From the NCBI GenBank assembly GCA_965215345.1, contig CBDCDL010000002.1:2418001-2482000 (forward strand): 64,000 bases of DNA, read 5' to 3'. Within the stretch, counting starts at the first letter, position 1. Every line of letters begins with the position of its first letter. Below, piece by piece: positions 22,921 through 31,433 of the stretch. Both the position numbers and the translations under genes were made by a program. Under the pieces are notes generated by a model. It was not told where the DNA came from. It saw nothing but the letters and a program-made list of their open reading frames with translations, and made no database searches. Origin of the DNA: CATQHW01 sp965215345. GTDB taxonomy: Bacteria > Spirochaetota > Spirochaetia > SZUA-6 > Bin103.

Positions 22921-23517
22921 TCACGCCGCGAACATCAGGTCCGGAGTTTCGAGCAATGCCACCAGCGCGCGGACGAACGGCTCGGCGTCTGTGTGACGCT
23001 CCACGGTGATATACAGGTACGACCGGGCGCAGACCACGCCGTCATGGTAGGCAGCGCCGCGCACGGGACCGTCCAGCCGTAGCGACACCCCGCGTCGGCC
23101 GGCGCCGCGCGCAGGCGGCGCTGCGAGGCGCGGCATGGCCCGCGCGAGCGAGGCGATGCCCAGGCTGCCCACCGCGGCGACGTGGTCGAGCGTCCACCGT
23201 TCCGCGCCCCTGGTGAGGTGCAGCGGCGCCAGATCGGGACTGGCGCGCAGCGCCACGGCCGCCGACTTGACGAGCAGCGGCGTCAGCGGCGGCTCACGCT
23301 GCCCGCTCAGCGCCGCGAGCGCCGGGAGCCGGCGGAGCAGATCGCTCAGGTCGGCGCGCGCGGTGACCTGAGCGGCGCCGCCGCGTTCGGGGCGGGGCGG
23401 GGCCACATCCTCGACGGTGATGCGCCCGCGACGGCCGCTGCCGTGGACGCGCCGCAGATCCACACCGCGCTCGCGCGCCAGACGGCGCGCGGCCGGTCCG
23501 GCGGCCGGAATCGTCAT
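22921..23517 (-). CDS. Short E3-binding-domain protein with a degenerate E2 acyltransferase-like remainder
   Basis: Residues about 7-40 (AARRLARERGVDLRRVHGSG and the following RITVEDV) match the peripheral subunit-binding domain that ties E2 to E3 in 2-oxoacid dehydrogenase complexes. The rest (about 150 residues) follows the E2 catalytic fold in outline, ending LVALLETPDLMF like an E2 C-terminus, but the family's HRxxDG active site is replaced (VERHTDAEPF), and about 80 residues are missing. There is no lipoyl domain, and only 27 bp separate it from ndk, so none was lost by frameshift nearby. It cannot be a working E2. It might be a scaffold or a decayed gene. Confidence 0.7.
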   Translation of the reverse strand: MTIPAAGPAARRLARERGVDLRRVHGSGRRGRITVEDVAPPRPERGGAAQVTARADLSDLLRRLPALAALSGQREPPLTPLLVKSAAVALRASPDLAPLHLTRGAERWTLDHVAAVGSLGIASLARAMPRLAAPPARGAGRRGVSLRLDGPVRGAAYHDGVVCARSYLYITVERHTDAEPFVRALVALLETPDLMFAA

Positions 23518-23544
23518 CGGTGCGGAGCCATCAGACTCTGGCGA

Positions 23545-23976
23545 TCACAACAGGTCGGCTGCCGAGAAGAAGAAGCCGACCTCGGCCGTAGCGTTCTCGG
23601 GCGAATCCGATCCGTGCGTGGAGTTGCGCTCGATCGAGCTGCCGAACCGGGCCCGAACGGTGCCTTGCTCGGCCTCTGCGGGGTTGGTGGCGCCCATCAG
23701 CGCGCGCCAGGCGGCGACCGCGTCGCTGCGTTCCAGGGCGGCCACGACGACCGGCCCGGAGGTCATGAACTCCACCAGGCTGTCGTAGAAGGGTCGCTCG
23801 GCGTGCACGGCGTAGAACGCGCGTGCCTGCGGGATCGACAGTCGCATCATGCGCAGGGCGCGAATCGTGAAGCCGCCGTGTTCGATCATCTGGGCGATGG
23901 CGCCGGTGTGGCCGGCCGCGACCGCGTCGGGTTTCACGATGGCGAGGGTGCGGGTGGGGGTATCGTTCTGGTTCAT
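23545..23976 (-). CDS. ndk: Nucleoside diphosphate kinase
   Basis: Ndk balances nucleoside triphosphate pools by phosphate transfer through a histidine. The active-site signature reads NSTHGSDS, and TLAIVKPDAV opens the fold. The ATG at 23976 (MNQNDTP) gives 143 residues, the family size; the longer frame adds seven unlikely residues. The upstream region carries the glnA control sites, oriented away from ndk. Confidence 0.95.
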   Translation of the reverse strand: MNQNDTPTRTLAIVKPDAVAAGHTGAIAQMIEHGGFTIRALRMMRLSIPQARAFYAVHAERPFYDSLVEFMTSGPVVVAALERSDAVAAWRALMGATNPAEAEQGTVRARFGSSIERNSTHGSDSPENATAEVGFFFSAADLL

Positions 23977-24024
23977 GGTCTGACGGAACCGTAGCACGAA
24001 CGGGATGGATTTCGGAAAGCGACC

Positions 24025-24038
24025 CTACAATTATGTAG
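24025..24038. promoter_or_regulatory. Distal CTAC-N6-GTAG operator upstream of glnA
   Basis: The inverted repeat CTAC-AATTAT-GTAG is centred about 97 bp before the predicted glnA sigma-54 start. It is the first of two such repeats here, with the same pattern repeated before amt. Confidence 0.7.
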
Positions 24039-24055
24039 TGAGCGCGACCGACCGC

Positions 24056-24069
24056 CTACCGAAACGTAG
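24056..24069. promoter_or_regulatory. Proximal CTAC-N6-GTAG operator upstream of glnA
   Basis: CTAC-CGAAAC-GTAG is centred 31 bp (three helical turns) from the distal copy and about 66 bp before the predicted start. The likely binder is the GAF-AAA+-Fis activator encoded at 31495-33024, by inference. Confidence 0.7.
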
Positions 24070-24102
24070 GACAAGGGGAGGTCTGAGGGGTTCTTTGCCA
24101 AC

Positions 24103-24119
24103 TGGCACGATTTCTGTTT
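24103..24119 (+). promoter_or_regulatory. Sigma-54 promoter of glnA
   Basis: TGGCACG at 24103-24109 is a perfect -24 element. The -12 element reads CTGTTT where TTGCWT is ideal, so it is a weaker match, though the spacing is right. The predicted start near 24129 leaves a 15-base leader that holds the strong GAGAGGAGGG ribosome-binding site before the ATG at 24144. Confidence 0.7.
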
Positions 24120-24143
24120 ATAAAACCGCGGAGAGGAGGGTTC

Positions 24144-25568
24144 ATGAAGGAACTCAAAACGGCTTCAGACGCACTGAAGCTCATTCAGGACGAAAACGTG
24201 GAGGTCGTCGACCTGCGGTTCATCGACTTCCCTGGCATCTGGCAACACTTTTCGGTTCCGGCGCGCTCGCTGGACGTCGACGACTTCGAGGAGGGCTTGG
24301 GATTCGATGGATCCAGCATTCGCGGCTGGCAGTCCATCAACGAGTCCGACATGTTGATCGTACCGGTTCCGGCGACGGGCTTCATCGATCCGTTCATGGC
24401 TCGCAAGACGCTGGTATTCATCTGCGACATCCGCGATCCGATCACGGGTGAGGACTACACGCGCGACCCGCGCCACATCGCCCGCAAGGCGGTGTCGTAC
24501 CTGACGTCCACCGGCCTCGGCGACACGGCGTTCTTCGGGCCGGAGGCGGAGTTCTTCGTGTTCGACGACATCCGCTTCGATCAGAACGAGCACTCCGGCT
24601 TCTACTACATCGACTCCGAGGAGGGACGCTGGAACGCCGGCCGGGACGAGCAGCCCAACCTGGGCTACAAGCCCCGCTACAAGGAGGGGTACTTTCCGGT
24701 CCCGCCGACCGATTCGCTGCAGGACCTGCGCAGCGAGATGATGCTGATCATGGAGGAGATCGGCGTGCCGGTCGAAGCCCAGCACCACGAGGTGGCCACC
24801 GCCGGACAGGGCGAGATCGACATGCGCTTCGCCCCCATGGTGGAAATGGCCGACCGCATGATGAAGTACAAGTACGTGGTCAAGAACACCGCGCGGCGCT
24901 ACAACAAGACGGCCACCTTCATGCCCAAGCCGCTGTTCAACGACAACGGCACCGGCATGCACACGCACCTGTCGATCTGGAACGCCGGGGAGAACCTGTT
25001 CGCGGGCGACGGCTACGCGGGCCTGTCGGAGATGGCCCTGAACGCCATTGGCGGCCTCCTTCGCCACGCGCCGGCGCTGCTGGCGTTCACCAACCCGTCG
25101 ACCAACAGCTACAAGCGGCTGGTTCCCGGGTTCGAGGCGCCGGTCAACCTGGCCTACTCGCGCCGCAACCGCAGCGCCGCGGTGCGCATCCCGATGTACT
25201 CCAACTCGCCGAAGGCGAAGCGCGCCGAGTTCCGCTGTCCCGATCCGTCGGCCAATCCGTACCTGGCGTTCGCGGCGCTCCTGATGGCCGCCGTCGACGG
25301 CGTGTTGACCAAGGCCGATCCCGGTGAGCCGCTGGACCGCGACCTGTACGACCTGCCGCCGGAGGAGCTGGCCAAGGTGCCGACCACCCCCGGATCGCTG
25401 CGCGAGGCGCTGGGCGCGCTGGCCGACGACCACGAGTTCCTGACCAAGGGCGACGTCTTCACCGAGGACGTGGTCGAGACCTGGATCGACTACAAGATGG
25501 AGAACGAGGTCCAGGAGATGGATCTGCGTCCGCACCCGTGGGAGTTCGCGCTCTACTACGACATTTGA
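24144..25568 (+). CDS. glnA: Glutamine synthetase, type I (adenylylation-controlled form)
   Basis: GlnA condenses ammonia with glutamate using ATP. The 474-residue protein has the GSI signatures GFDGSSIRGWQSINESDM, FGPEAEFFVFD, and KPLFNDNGTGMHTHLSIW, plus NPSTNSYKRLVPGFEAPVN. The adenylylation loop near the C-terminus (DLYDLPPEELAKVP) carries the target tyrosine in the context seen in enterobacterial GlnA, so it is the controllable GSI-beta type. The gene for the modifying enzyme, glnE, follows directly. Its promoter region carries a sigma-54 site and two palindromes. Confidence 0.97.
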   Translation: MKELKTASDALKLIQDENVEVVDLRFIDFPGIWQHFSVPARSLDVDDFEEGLGFDGSSIRGWQSINESDMLIVPVPATGFIDPFMARKTLVFICDIRDPITGEDYTRDPRHIARKAVSYLTSTGLGDTAFFGPEAEFFVFDDIRFDQNEHSGFYYIDSEEGRWNAGRDEQPNLGYKPRYKEGYFPVPPTDSLQDLRSEMMLIMEEIGVPVEAQHHEVATAGQGEIDMRFAPMVEMADRMMKYKYVVKNTARRYNKTATFMPKPLFNDNGTGMHTHLSIWNAGENLFAGDGYAGLSEMALNAIGGLLRHAPALLAFTNPSTNSYKRLVPGFEAPVNLAYSRRNRSAAVRIPMYSNSPKAKRAEFRCPDPSANPYLAFAALLMAAVDGVLTKADPGEPLDRDLYDLPPEELAKVPTTPGSLREALGALADDHEFLTKGDVFTEDVVETWIDYKMENEVQEMDLRPHPWEFALYYDI

Positions 25569-25730
25569 CGCTGTTTCGGGGATACTTGACGCGCTACGGA
25601 ACCTGAGAAAGCGAAGCGTCACGGCACGGGCGGTGTCCCGCTGGCACTGCGCCGGCGGGTCATCGTCCGCTGTCCCGAGATCGATGCCGAGTTCGTAGAC
25701 GAGCACCTGTCGCGGCTCGGTGAACGGTAC

Positions 25731-28700
25731 GTGAACACGTTCACCGAGCCCGAGCTCGTCCAGCATGCACGCGCGGCCCACCGCCTTGGGCCACAGATGC
25801 CGGCCAACGTCTCCGTGGAAGCGACCGCATTCGAGCGGTTTTCCTGCACGGTGGTCGCCTTCGACTACCGGGACGAGTTCTCGCTGATCACCGGCGTGCT
25901 CGGCTCCCTGGGTCTGAGCATCGAGCAGGGCCACGCCTTTACCTACGCGCGCGACCTGCGGCCAGACGCCGCGGAGCACGGCGTGGTGGCCCGCCGTACG
26001 ACGCGCCGGCGGCGCCGCGTCGATCCGCGCCGCGCGCCTCTGGGGTTCCCTGCCGAGCCCGTGGAAGCCCGTGGGGCGCTACGGGCACGGATGGTCGATC
26101 GCTTCATCGGCCACGTGCCGCCGGCCCGCGCCGCGCGCTTCGCGGAGCAGGCGGCCGCCGAACTGCGATTCGTCCTGGCAGCGCTGGAGCGGGACGGACG
26201 CGACGCCGCCAAGCAGCACGTGGACGAGTTGGTGGCTCGGGCGGTAGCCGCAGACGTTCAGCAGGAACCGGTCCTCTACCCGGTCGAGGTGCATGCGGAG
26301 GTGCTGCCCGACGGCACGGATGGCCAGTCGGGACCCGTCCGCCTGGCGATCGCCTCTCAGGACACACCGTTCTTCCTCTATTCCTTCGCCACCGCGCTGT
26401 CCACGCTGGGAGTGGTCATCGACCAGGTGGTGATCACCACCGAGGCCGGGCGCATCGCGGACGAGTTCGTGGTGTCGGCCGCCGCCGGCACCACCCTGGC
26501 GGCGGCGGAGGACCTGGCGCGCATCGAGCTGGCAGCGCTGCTGACCAAGCAGTTCACGCACTTCCTGGGCAGCGCCCCGGACCCGTTCGCGGCCCTGGGC
26601 CGTTTCGGCCACTTGGCCGGCGAGTTGCTGCAGAGCCCTTCGCGGATCGGGTGGGCGGAGTTGCTGAGCGACTCCGCGGTGCTCCGAGGCCTGGCGCGCC
26701 TGCTCGGCGCCAGCGATTATCTGTGGGAGGACTTCGTCCGGCTGCAGTACGAAACGCTGCTGCCGCGGCTGCGCGACACCGGCGCCACCGGCTACGCCGA
26801 ACCGGCCGGGACCTGCGCGGCGCGGCTCGCCCAGGCGGTGGCGCGGGCACCGGAAGACCGTGCCGCCAGAAAGCGCGCGCTCAACGATTTCAAGGACCGG
26901 GAGGTGTTCCTCCTCGATCTCGATCATCTGCTCACCGACGGATTCGGATTCCGGGAGCTGAGCGAACGGCTCACCGAATTGGCGGAGGCAGTGGTGGCCG
27001 CGGCCGTCGCGATGGCGTTCGGCGAGCTGCGCGCGCGGCATGGTACGCCGTGCACGTTCGCGGGCCTGGAGTCGCGCTGCGCGGTGCTTGCGCTCGGCAA
27101 GTTCGGAGGCCGGGCGCTGGGATATGCGTCCGACATCGAACTGCTGTTCGTGTACGGCGATCAGGGGAGCACGACCGGTCCCGAACCGCTGCCGAACCGG
27201 GAGTTCTATCACCGGCTGGTGCGCGAAACCGAGGAGGTCATCGCGGCCAAGCGCGAAGGAATATTCGACGTGGACACGCGTCTGCGACCCTACGGCGAGT
27301 CCGGGCCGCTCGCATGCAGCCTGGAGACGTTCGCGTCCTACTACGACGTCGACGGAGCTGCGCTGTCGTACGAGCGCCTGGCGCTGGTCAGGCTGCGCGC
27401 GGTGGCCGGCGACGCGGCGCTGGGGTCGCGGGTCGAGCGGTTGCGGGACAACATGCTGTACACGCGCGGGTCGCTCGACATGGCATCGCTTGCCGACCTG
27501 CGCGCGCGGCAGGTGCGCGAGAAGTGCCCGGGCGGCGTGGCCAACGCCAAGTTCAGCCCCGGCGCCCTCGTGGATGTCGAGTACACGGTGCAGATCCTGC
27601 AGGTCGTGCACGGCTCGGACACTCCCTCCCTGCGGACGCCGAGCGTGCACGCCGCGCTGGATGAGTTGCGCAGGCTGGAGGTTATCGACCAGGCGGACGC
27701 GCAGGCGCTGGCTGCTGCCTACGACTTCCTGCGGCGCCTGATCAACGGACTGCGCATGCTGCGCGGCTCGGCGCGGGATCTGCTGCTGCCCGCCACCGAC
27801 AGCGCGGAGTACGCGCACCTGGCGCGGCGCATCGGCTACGGCGGCCGGGGCGGTCTGGGCGAGGCGGCGCAGCTCCGCACCGACTTCGAGGTGCACACCG
27901 CGGCGGTCCGGGCGTTCGTGGATCGCCGGTTCGGTCACGAGTCCGTCCCCTGGGGCGCCGATGCGGTCGGGCCGGCGGATCTGGTGCTCGCGGTCGGAAC
28001 CGGCGCCGTGGGATCGGACCGGGTGCCGACGGATGCGGAGCTTGCGTTCCTGCGCCGGGCCGGTTTCCGCGACTCGGGGCGGGCGATGCGCAACATCGTC
28101 GGCATCGCCCATCGGTCGGGGGCAGATCAGGCGGAGGTGGCCGGGCCCGGGGACGGCGAGCAGCGTCGCACCCTGGCGCGCCTGATGGTACTGGCGCTCG
28201 ACGACCTTGCGCGCAGCGCCGATCCGGACATGGCGCTCAACAACTGGGAGCGTTTCGTGGCCGTGCAGCCGGACCCGTCGGCGCACTTGGCGGGGATGCT
28301 GGAACAACCCGTGCGGCTGGGGCTGTTGCTGTCGATGTTCGCGACCAGCCAGTTCCTGGTCGACTCCCTGGTGCGGAACCCGGAGTTCCTTGACTGGATC
28401 GCCGACGAGCGGCGGCTGCACGGGCCGCGTTCGCTGCAGGCAATGCTGGGCGACCTGCGCGCGCTGTCATCACGGGCCGCCGACCGTGAGCGCTGGCTGC
28501 GCTCCATCCGGCTGTTCCGCCGCCGGGAGCTGCTGCGCATCGCTGCTCGCGACTTCTACCTGGGCGCCCCGATCGCGTTGACGACCGCGGAGCTGGCGAC
28601 GGTCGCCGACGCGGTGGTGACCGTCGCGCTGGAGCGCGTCGGCGCCGACCTGTATGGGAAGCTGGGCGACGGCGTGGCGATCCTGGCGTTCGGCAAGCTG

Positions 28701-29522
28701 GGAGGACGCGAGCTCAACTACAGCTCGGACATCGATCTGGCGACGGTGTACGACGCGCGCGAGGCCGGCCGGCGCGAGCGCGCCGGAGCGCTCACCACCC
28801 GGCTGCGGCAGGATCTGAGCGCGCACACCGGCGAGCAGCACGCCTACCGGGTGGACCTGCGGCTGCGGCCGTACGGCGGGTCGGGGGAACTGGTCACCGG
28901 CTCGACGGCGTTCGTCGACTATTACGAACGGCGCGCCGGACTGTGGGAGGTGCAGGCGCTGCTGCGCTGTCGCGCCATCGCCGGCGACGTCGCGTTCGGG
29001 GAACGGCTGCTGCAACGCCTGCAGCCGGTCATCCGGCGCGGCTTCGGCCACGCCGAGGTGTCGGCCATGGTGGCGCGGATGCGCGACGCGCACACCGCCG
29101 CCTCGGCGGTGGCGGGGCCGGGCCGCCTGCGGCGCGGGATCGACGTCAAGAACGGCCGCGGGGGGATCCGGGACGTCGAGTTCCTGGTGCAGGGGCTGCA
29201 GCTCACCAACGCCCGTGAGCATCCGGGCGTGCTGACCGGCCATACGCCCAGCGCCATCGAGCGGCTGGCGGAGGCCGGTCTGCTGGCCGACGACCGGGCG
29301 CGGGAACTCGCCGACGACTACGCGTTGCTGCGCCGCACCGAACACCTGCTGCAGGTGCTGGACGATCGCCAGGTGCACGCCATCCCCGCCGACGGACCCG
29401 CGTTGATCGCGCTGGCCCGGCGCCTGCTGGGCGCGGAGGCGTCCGAGCGGACCCTCGCCGAGACGCTCGCCGCCGCGAGCGAGCGCGTGCATGCCGCGTA
29501 CCGCGACTGGCTTGCATCCTGA
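25731..29522 (+). CDS. glnE: Glutamine synthetase adenylyltransferase GlnE with N-terminal ACT-like extension
   Basis: GlnE attaches AMP to, and removes it from, the glutamine synthetase tyrosine. The two nucleotidyltransferase halves are visible: LALGKFGGRALGYASDIELL with FDVDTRLRPYGESG (N-half, deadenylylating in the family; second metal aspartate is Glu here), and LAFGKLGGRELNYSSDIDLA with YRVDLRLRPYGGSG (C-half, adenylylating). At 1263 residues it exceeds the usual about 950 by an N-terminal region of about 300 in which FSCTVVAFDYRDEFSLITGV and VRLAIASQDTPFFLYSFATA look like two ACT domains. The GTG at 25731 is the first usual start, yet protein-like sequence (CPEIDAEFVDEHLSRLGERY) continues upstream in frame to a stop at 25587. 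Confidence 0.92.
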   Translation: MNTFTEPELVQHARAAHRLGPQMPANVSVEATAFERFSCTVVAFDYRDEFSLITGVLGSLGLSIEQGHAFTYARDLRPDAAEHGVVARRTTRRRRRVDPRRAPLGFPAEPVEARGALRARMVDRFIGHVPPARAARFAEQAAAELRFVLAALERDGRDAAKQHVDELVARAVAADVQQEPVLYPVEVHAEVLPDGTDGQSGPVRLAIASQDTPFFLYSFATALSTLGVVIDQVVITTEAGRIADEFVVSAAAGTTLAAAEDLARIELAALLTKQFTHFLGSAPDPFAALGRFGHLAGELLQSPSRIGWAELLSDSAVLRGLARLLGASDYLWEDFVRLQYETLLPRLRDTGATGYAEPAGTCAARLAQAVARAPEDRAARKRALNDFKDREVFLLDLDHLLTDGFGFRELSERLTELAEAVVAAAVAMAFGELRARHGTPCTFAGLESRCAVLALGKFGGRALGYASDIELLFVYGDQGSTTGPEPLPNREFYHRLVRETEEVIAAKREGIFDVDTRLRPYGESGPLACSLETFASYYDVDGAALSYERLALVRLRAVAGDAALGSRVERLRDNMLYTRGSLDMASLADLRARQVREKCPGGVANAKFSPGALVDVEYTVQILQVVHGSDTPSLRTPSVHAALDELRRLEVIDQADAQALAAAYDFLRRLINGLRMLRGSARDLLLPATDSAEYAHLARRIGYGGRGGLGEAAQLRTDFEVHTAAVRAFVDRRFGHESVPWGADAVGPADLVLAVGTGAVGSDRVPTDAELAFLRRAGFRDSGRAMRNIVGIAHRSGADQAEVAGPGDGEQRRTLARLMVLALDDLARSADPDMALNNWERFVAVQPDPSAHLAGMLEQPVRLGLLLSMFATSQFLVDSLVRNPEFLDWIADERRLHGPRSLQAMLGDLRALSSRAADRERWLRSIRLFRRRELLRIAARDFYLGAPIALTTAELATVADAVVTVALERVGADLYGKLGDGVAILAFGKLGGRELNYSSDIDLATVYDAREAGRRERAGALTTRLRQDLSAHTGEQHAYRVDLRLRPYGGSGELVTGSTAFVDYYERRAGLWEVQALLRCRAIAGDVAFGERLLQRLQPVIRRGFGHAEVSAMVARMRDAHTAASAVAGPGRLRRGIDVKNGRGGIRDVEFLVQGLQLTNAREHPGVLTGHTPSAIERLAEAGLLADDRARELADDYALLRRTEHLLQVLDDRQVHAIPADGPALIALARRLLGAEASERTLAETLAAASERVHAAYRDWLAS

Positions 29523-29529
29523 GAAAAGA

Positions 29530-29562
29530 AGAGAGGGTCCCGCGGCAACGGTGACCCTCTCT
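29530..29562 (-). terminator. Rho-independent terminator of amt-glnK (possibly bidirectional)
   Basis: A 10-bp perfect stem (GAGAGGGTC against GACCCTCTC plus one A-T pair) encloses a 13-base loop. Read on the minus strand the stem is followed by TTCTTTTCTC, a T-rich tail, just past the glnK stop. On the plus strand the tail is poor. It lies between the converging glnE and glnK. Confidence 0.75.
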
Positions 29563-29588
29563 CCCGATGACGGCGGACGACGGCGCGA

Positions 29589-29930
29589 CTAACCGATCGC
29601 CGCCTCTCCGCGCTCGCCGGAGCGGATGCGGATGCACTCCGGCAGGTCCAGTACGAAGATCTTGCCGTCTCCGATCGAGTCGGTGCGGGCGCCGCGGATG
29701 ATGGCGTCGGTGGTGCGGTCGACGAAGCCCTCGTTGACCGCCACCTCCAGGCGCACCTTCTTGAGCAGGTTCACCTCGGTCTCGACGCCGCGGTAGGTCT
29801 CCGTGTAGCCACGCTGCTGGCCGCAGCCCAGCGCATTCGTGACCGACATCTTGAAGACTTCCTCCTTGTAGAGCTCCTGCTTCACGTCGTTGAGCTTGTG
29901 CGGCTGTATGTAGGCGATGATCAGTTTCAC
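29589..29930 (-). CDS. glnK: PII nitrogen regulatory protein, lacking the uridylylated tyrosine
   Basis: PII trimers sense 2-oxoglutarate and ATP/ADP and bind Amt, GlnE and other targets. The 113 residues align to E. coli GlnB without gaps: T-loop QQRGYTETYRGVETEVN, ATP-binding GDGKIFVLDL and IRIRSGERG. Tyr46 is kept but residue 51, the uridylylation site in enterobacteria, is Thr. Sequences with VxTEVNLLKKV in this loop form a known PII subgroup, so this is probably natural. It follows amt by 25 bp with an AGGAGG site before its ATG, the classic amt-glnK pairing. Confidence 0.95.
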   Translation of the reverse strand: MKLIIAYIQPHKLNDVKQELYKEEVFKMSVTNALGCGQQRGYTETYRGVETEVNLLKKVRLEVAVNEGFVDRTTDAIIRGARTDSIGDGKIFVLDLPECIRIRSGERGEAAIG

Positions 29931-29955
29931 ATGTTCCTCCTATTTGGGCGAACTC

Positions 29956-31311
29956 CTATTGGGATGAGAAGATCTGGAAGCCGGAGTACGCCTCGGCCCC
30001 GTGCTCGCCGATGTCCAGACCGCGCAACTCCTCCTCGCGGCTGACGCGCAGCCCCATGACCGCCTTGATGACCGTGAACAGCACGAAGCCGGCCGCCATG
30101 GTCCAGGCGAACACCGCCGCGACGCCCACGAACTGCACGCCGAGCTGCGCCAGGCCGCCGCCGAAGAACAGCCCGGAAACGCCGCCGATCGCCTCGTCGG
30201 CGAACAGGCCGACCGCCAGCGTGCCCCAGGCGCCGCACACGCCGTGCGCGGACACCGCGCCGATCGGATCGTCGATCTTGCACACCTTGTCCAGCAGCTC
30301 GACCGAGAGAACGACCAGCACGCCGCCCAGCAGGCCGATCAGGACGGCCATGGCCGGCGCCACGAACGCGCAGCCGGCGGTAATCGACACCAGCCCGGCG
30401 ATGGCGCCGTTGAGCGCGAAGGTGGGGTCGGGCTTGCGGAACCAGATCCAGGCGGTGAACAGCGCGCCCACCGCGCCGGCGGCGGCCGCCACGTTGGTGT
30501 TGAGCGCGATCAGGGCGATGCTCAGGTCGGTGCCGGCCACCGTACTGCCGGCGTTGAAGCCGAACCAGCCGAACCACAGGATGAACACCCCCAGCGACGC
30601 GAGCGGCAGGCTGTGACCGGGGATGGCGCGCGCGGCCAGGCCCGAGCCGTTCCGCACGTACTTGCCGAGCCGCGGGCCGAGTACGATCGCGCCGGCCAGA
30701 CCTAGCCAGCCGCCGGTGGAGTGCACGACGGTGGAGCCGGCGAAGTCCGCGAAGCCGGGGCCCACGTTGGCCAGCCAGCCGCCGCCCCATATCCAGTGGC
30801 CGACGATCGGATAGATCAGCGCGGTCACGAACACGCTGTACACCATGTAGGCCGGAAAGCGGGTCCGCTCGGCCATCGAACCGGAGACGATCGTCGCCGC
30901 GGTGGCTGCGAACACCGCCTGGAACAGCCAGCCGGCGAACGTCTGTGCGGTTGCGGCTTCGCCCGCGTTGGCTGCGGCGGTACCTGCCAGGAAGAAGTCG
31001 CTGAAGCCGAACAGACCGGCTTGGCTGGCGCCGAACATGAGCGCGTAGCCGACGACCCAGAAGGCCAACGATCCGAGCGAGAAGTCCATGAGGTTCTTCA
31101 TCAGGATGTTGGCCGCGTTCTTGGCCCGGGTGAGGCCCGTTTCGAGCATCGCGAATCCGGCCTGCATCAGGAAGACCAGGACGGCCGCGAGCAACGTCCA
31201 TACCGTGTCGATCGCCACGGCGTTGGAGTCGGCGTCCGCGAAAGCCGCGAACGCGATCCCCAGACCGACGAGCACCAGGACACGGCGTTTTGGTGGGTGC
31301 GATAGTTTCAT
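29956..31311 (-). CDS. amt: Ammonium transporter Amt
   Basis: Amt trimers move ammonium or ammonia across the inner membrane and are blocked by GlnK. The 451 residues start with a signal-peptide-like segment (VLVLVGLGIAFAAFA), followed by eleven helices. Recognisable parts are VFLMQAGFAMLETGLTRAKN, the twin-His first histidine in STVVHSTGG and the second in GAVSAHGVCGAWG. The ATG at 31311 lies only about two bases from the predicted sigma-54 start and has no ribosome-binding site; a GTG eleven codons in is another possible start. Confidence 0.95.
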   Translation of the reverse strand: MKLSHPPKRRVLVLVGLGIAFAAFADADSNAVAIDTVWTLLAAVLVFLMQAGFAMLETGLTRAKNAANILMKNLMDFSLGSLAFWVVGYALMFGASQAGLFGFSDFFLAGTAAANAGEAATAQTFAGWLFQAVFAATAATIVSGSMAERTRFPAYMVYSVFVTALIYPIVGHWIWGGGWLANVGPGFADFAGSTVVHSTGGWLGLAGAIVLGPRLGKYVRNGSGLAARAIPGHSLPLASLGVFILWFGWFGFNAGSTVAGTDLSIALIALNTNVAAAAGAVGALFTAWIWFRKPDPTFALNGAIAGLVSITAGCAFVAPAMAVLIGLLGGVLVVLSVELLDKVCKIDDPIGAVSAHGVCGAWGTLAVGLFADEAIGGVSGLFFGGGLAQLGVQFVGVAAVFAWTMAAGFVLFTVIKAVMGLRVSREEELRGLDIGEHGAEAYSGFQIFSSQ

Positions 31312-31323
31312 GTGCGGGCATCA

Positions 31324-31339
31324 AGCAAAAAACGTGCCA
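31324..31339 (-). promoter_or_regulatory. Sigma-54 promoter of amt-glnK
   Basis: The minus strand reads TGGCACGTTTTTTGCT, a full match to the sigma-54 consensus TGGCACG-N4-TTGCW with exact spacing. The predicted start is near 31313, almost on the amt ATG. Two CTAC-N6-GTAG repeats lie about 97 and 127 bp upstream. Confidence 0.88.
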
Positions 31340-31403
31340 ATCCCCGGGAGACCGTACGGTGGGGCTGCGCCGCCGACTTGATGGTGGGCCACTGCATGGT
31401 ATC

Positions 31404-31417
31404 CTACCGAATGGTAG
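31404..31417. promoter_or_regulatory. Proximal CTAC-N6-GTAG operator upstream of amt
   Basis: CTAC-CGAATG-GTAG, with arms extendable to CTACC/GGTAG. Its centre is about 97 bp before the predicted amt start, the same distance as the distal glnA copy. Confidence 0.72.
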
Positions 31418-31433
31418 TCATATCTGTGATTTG

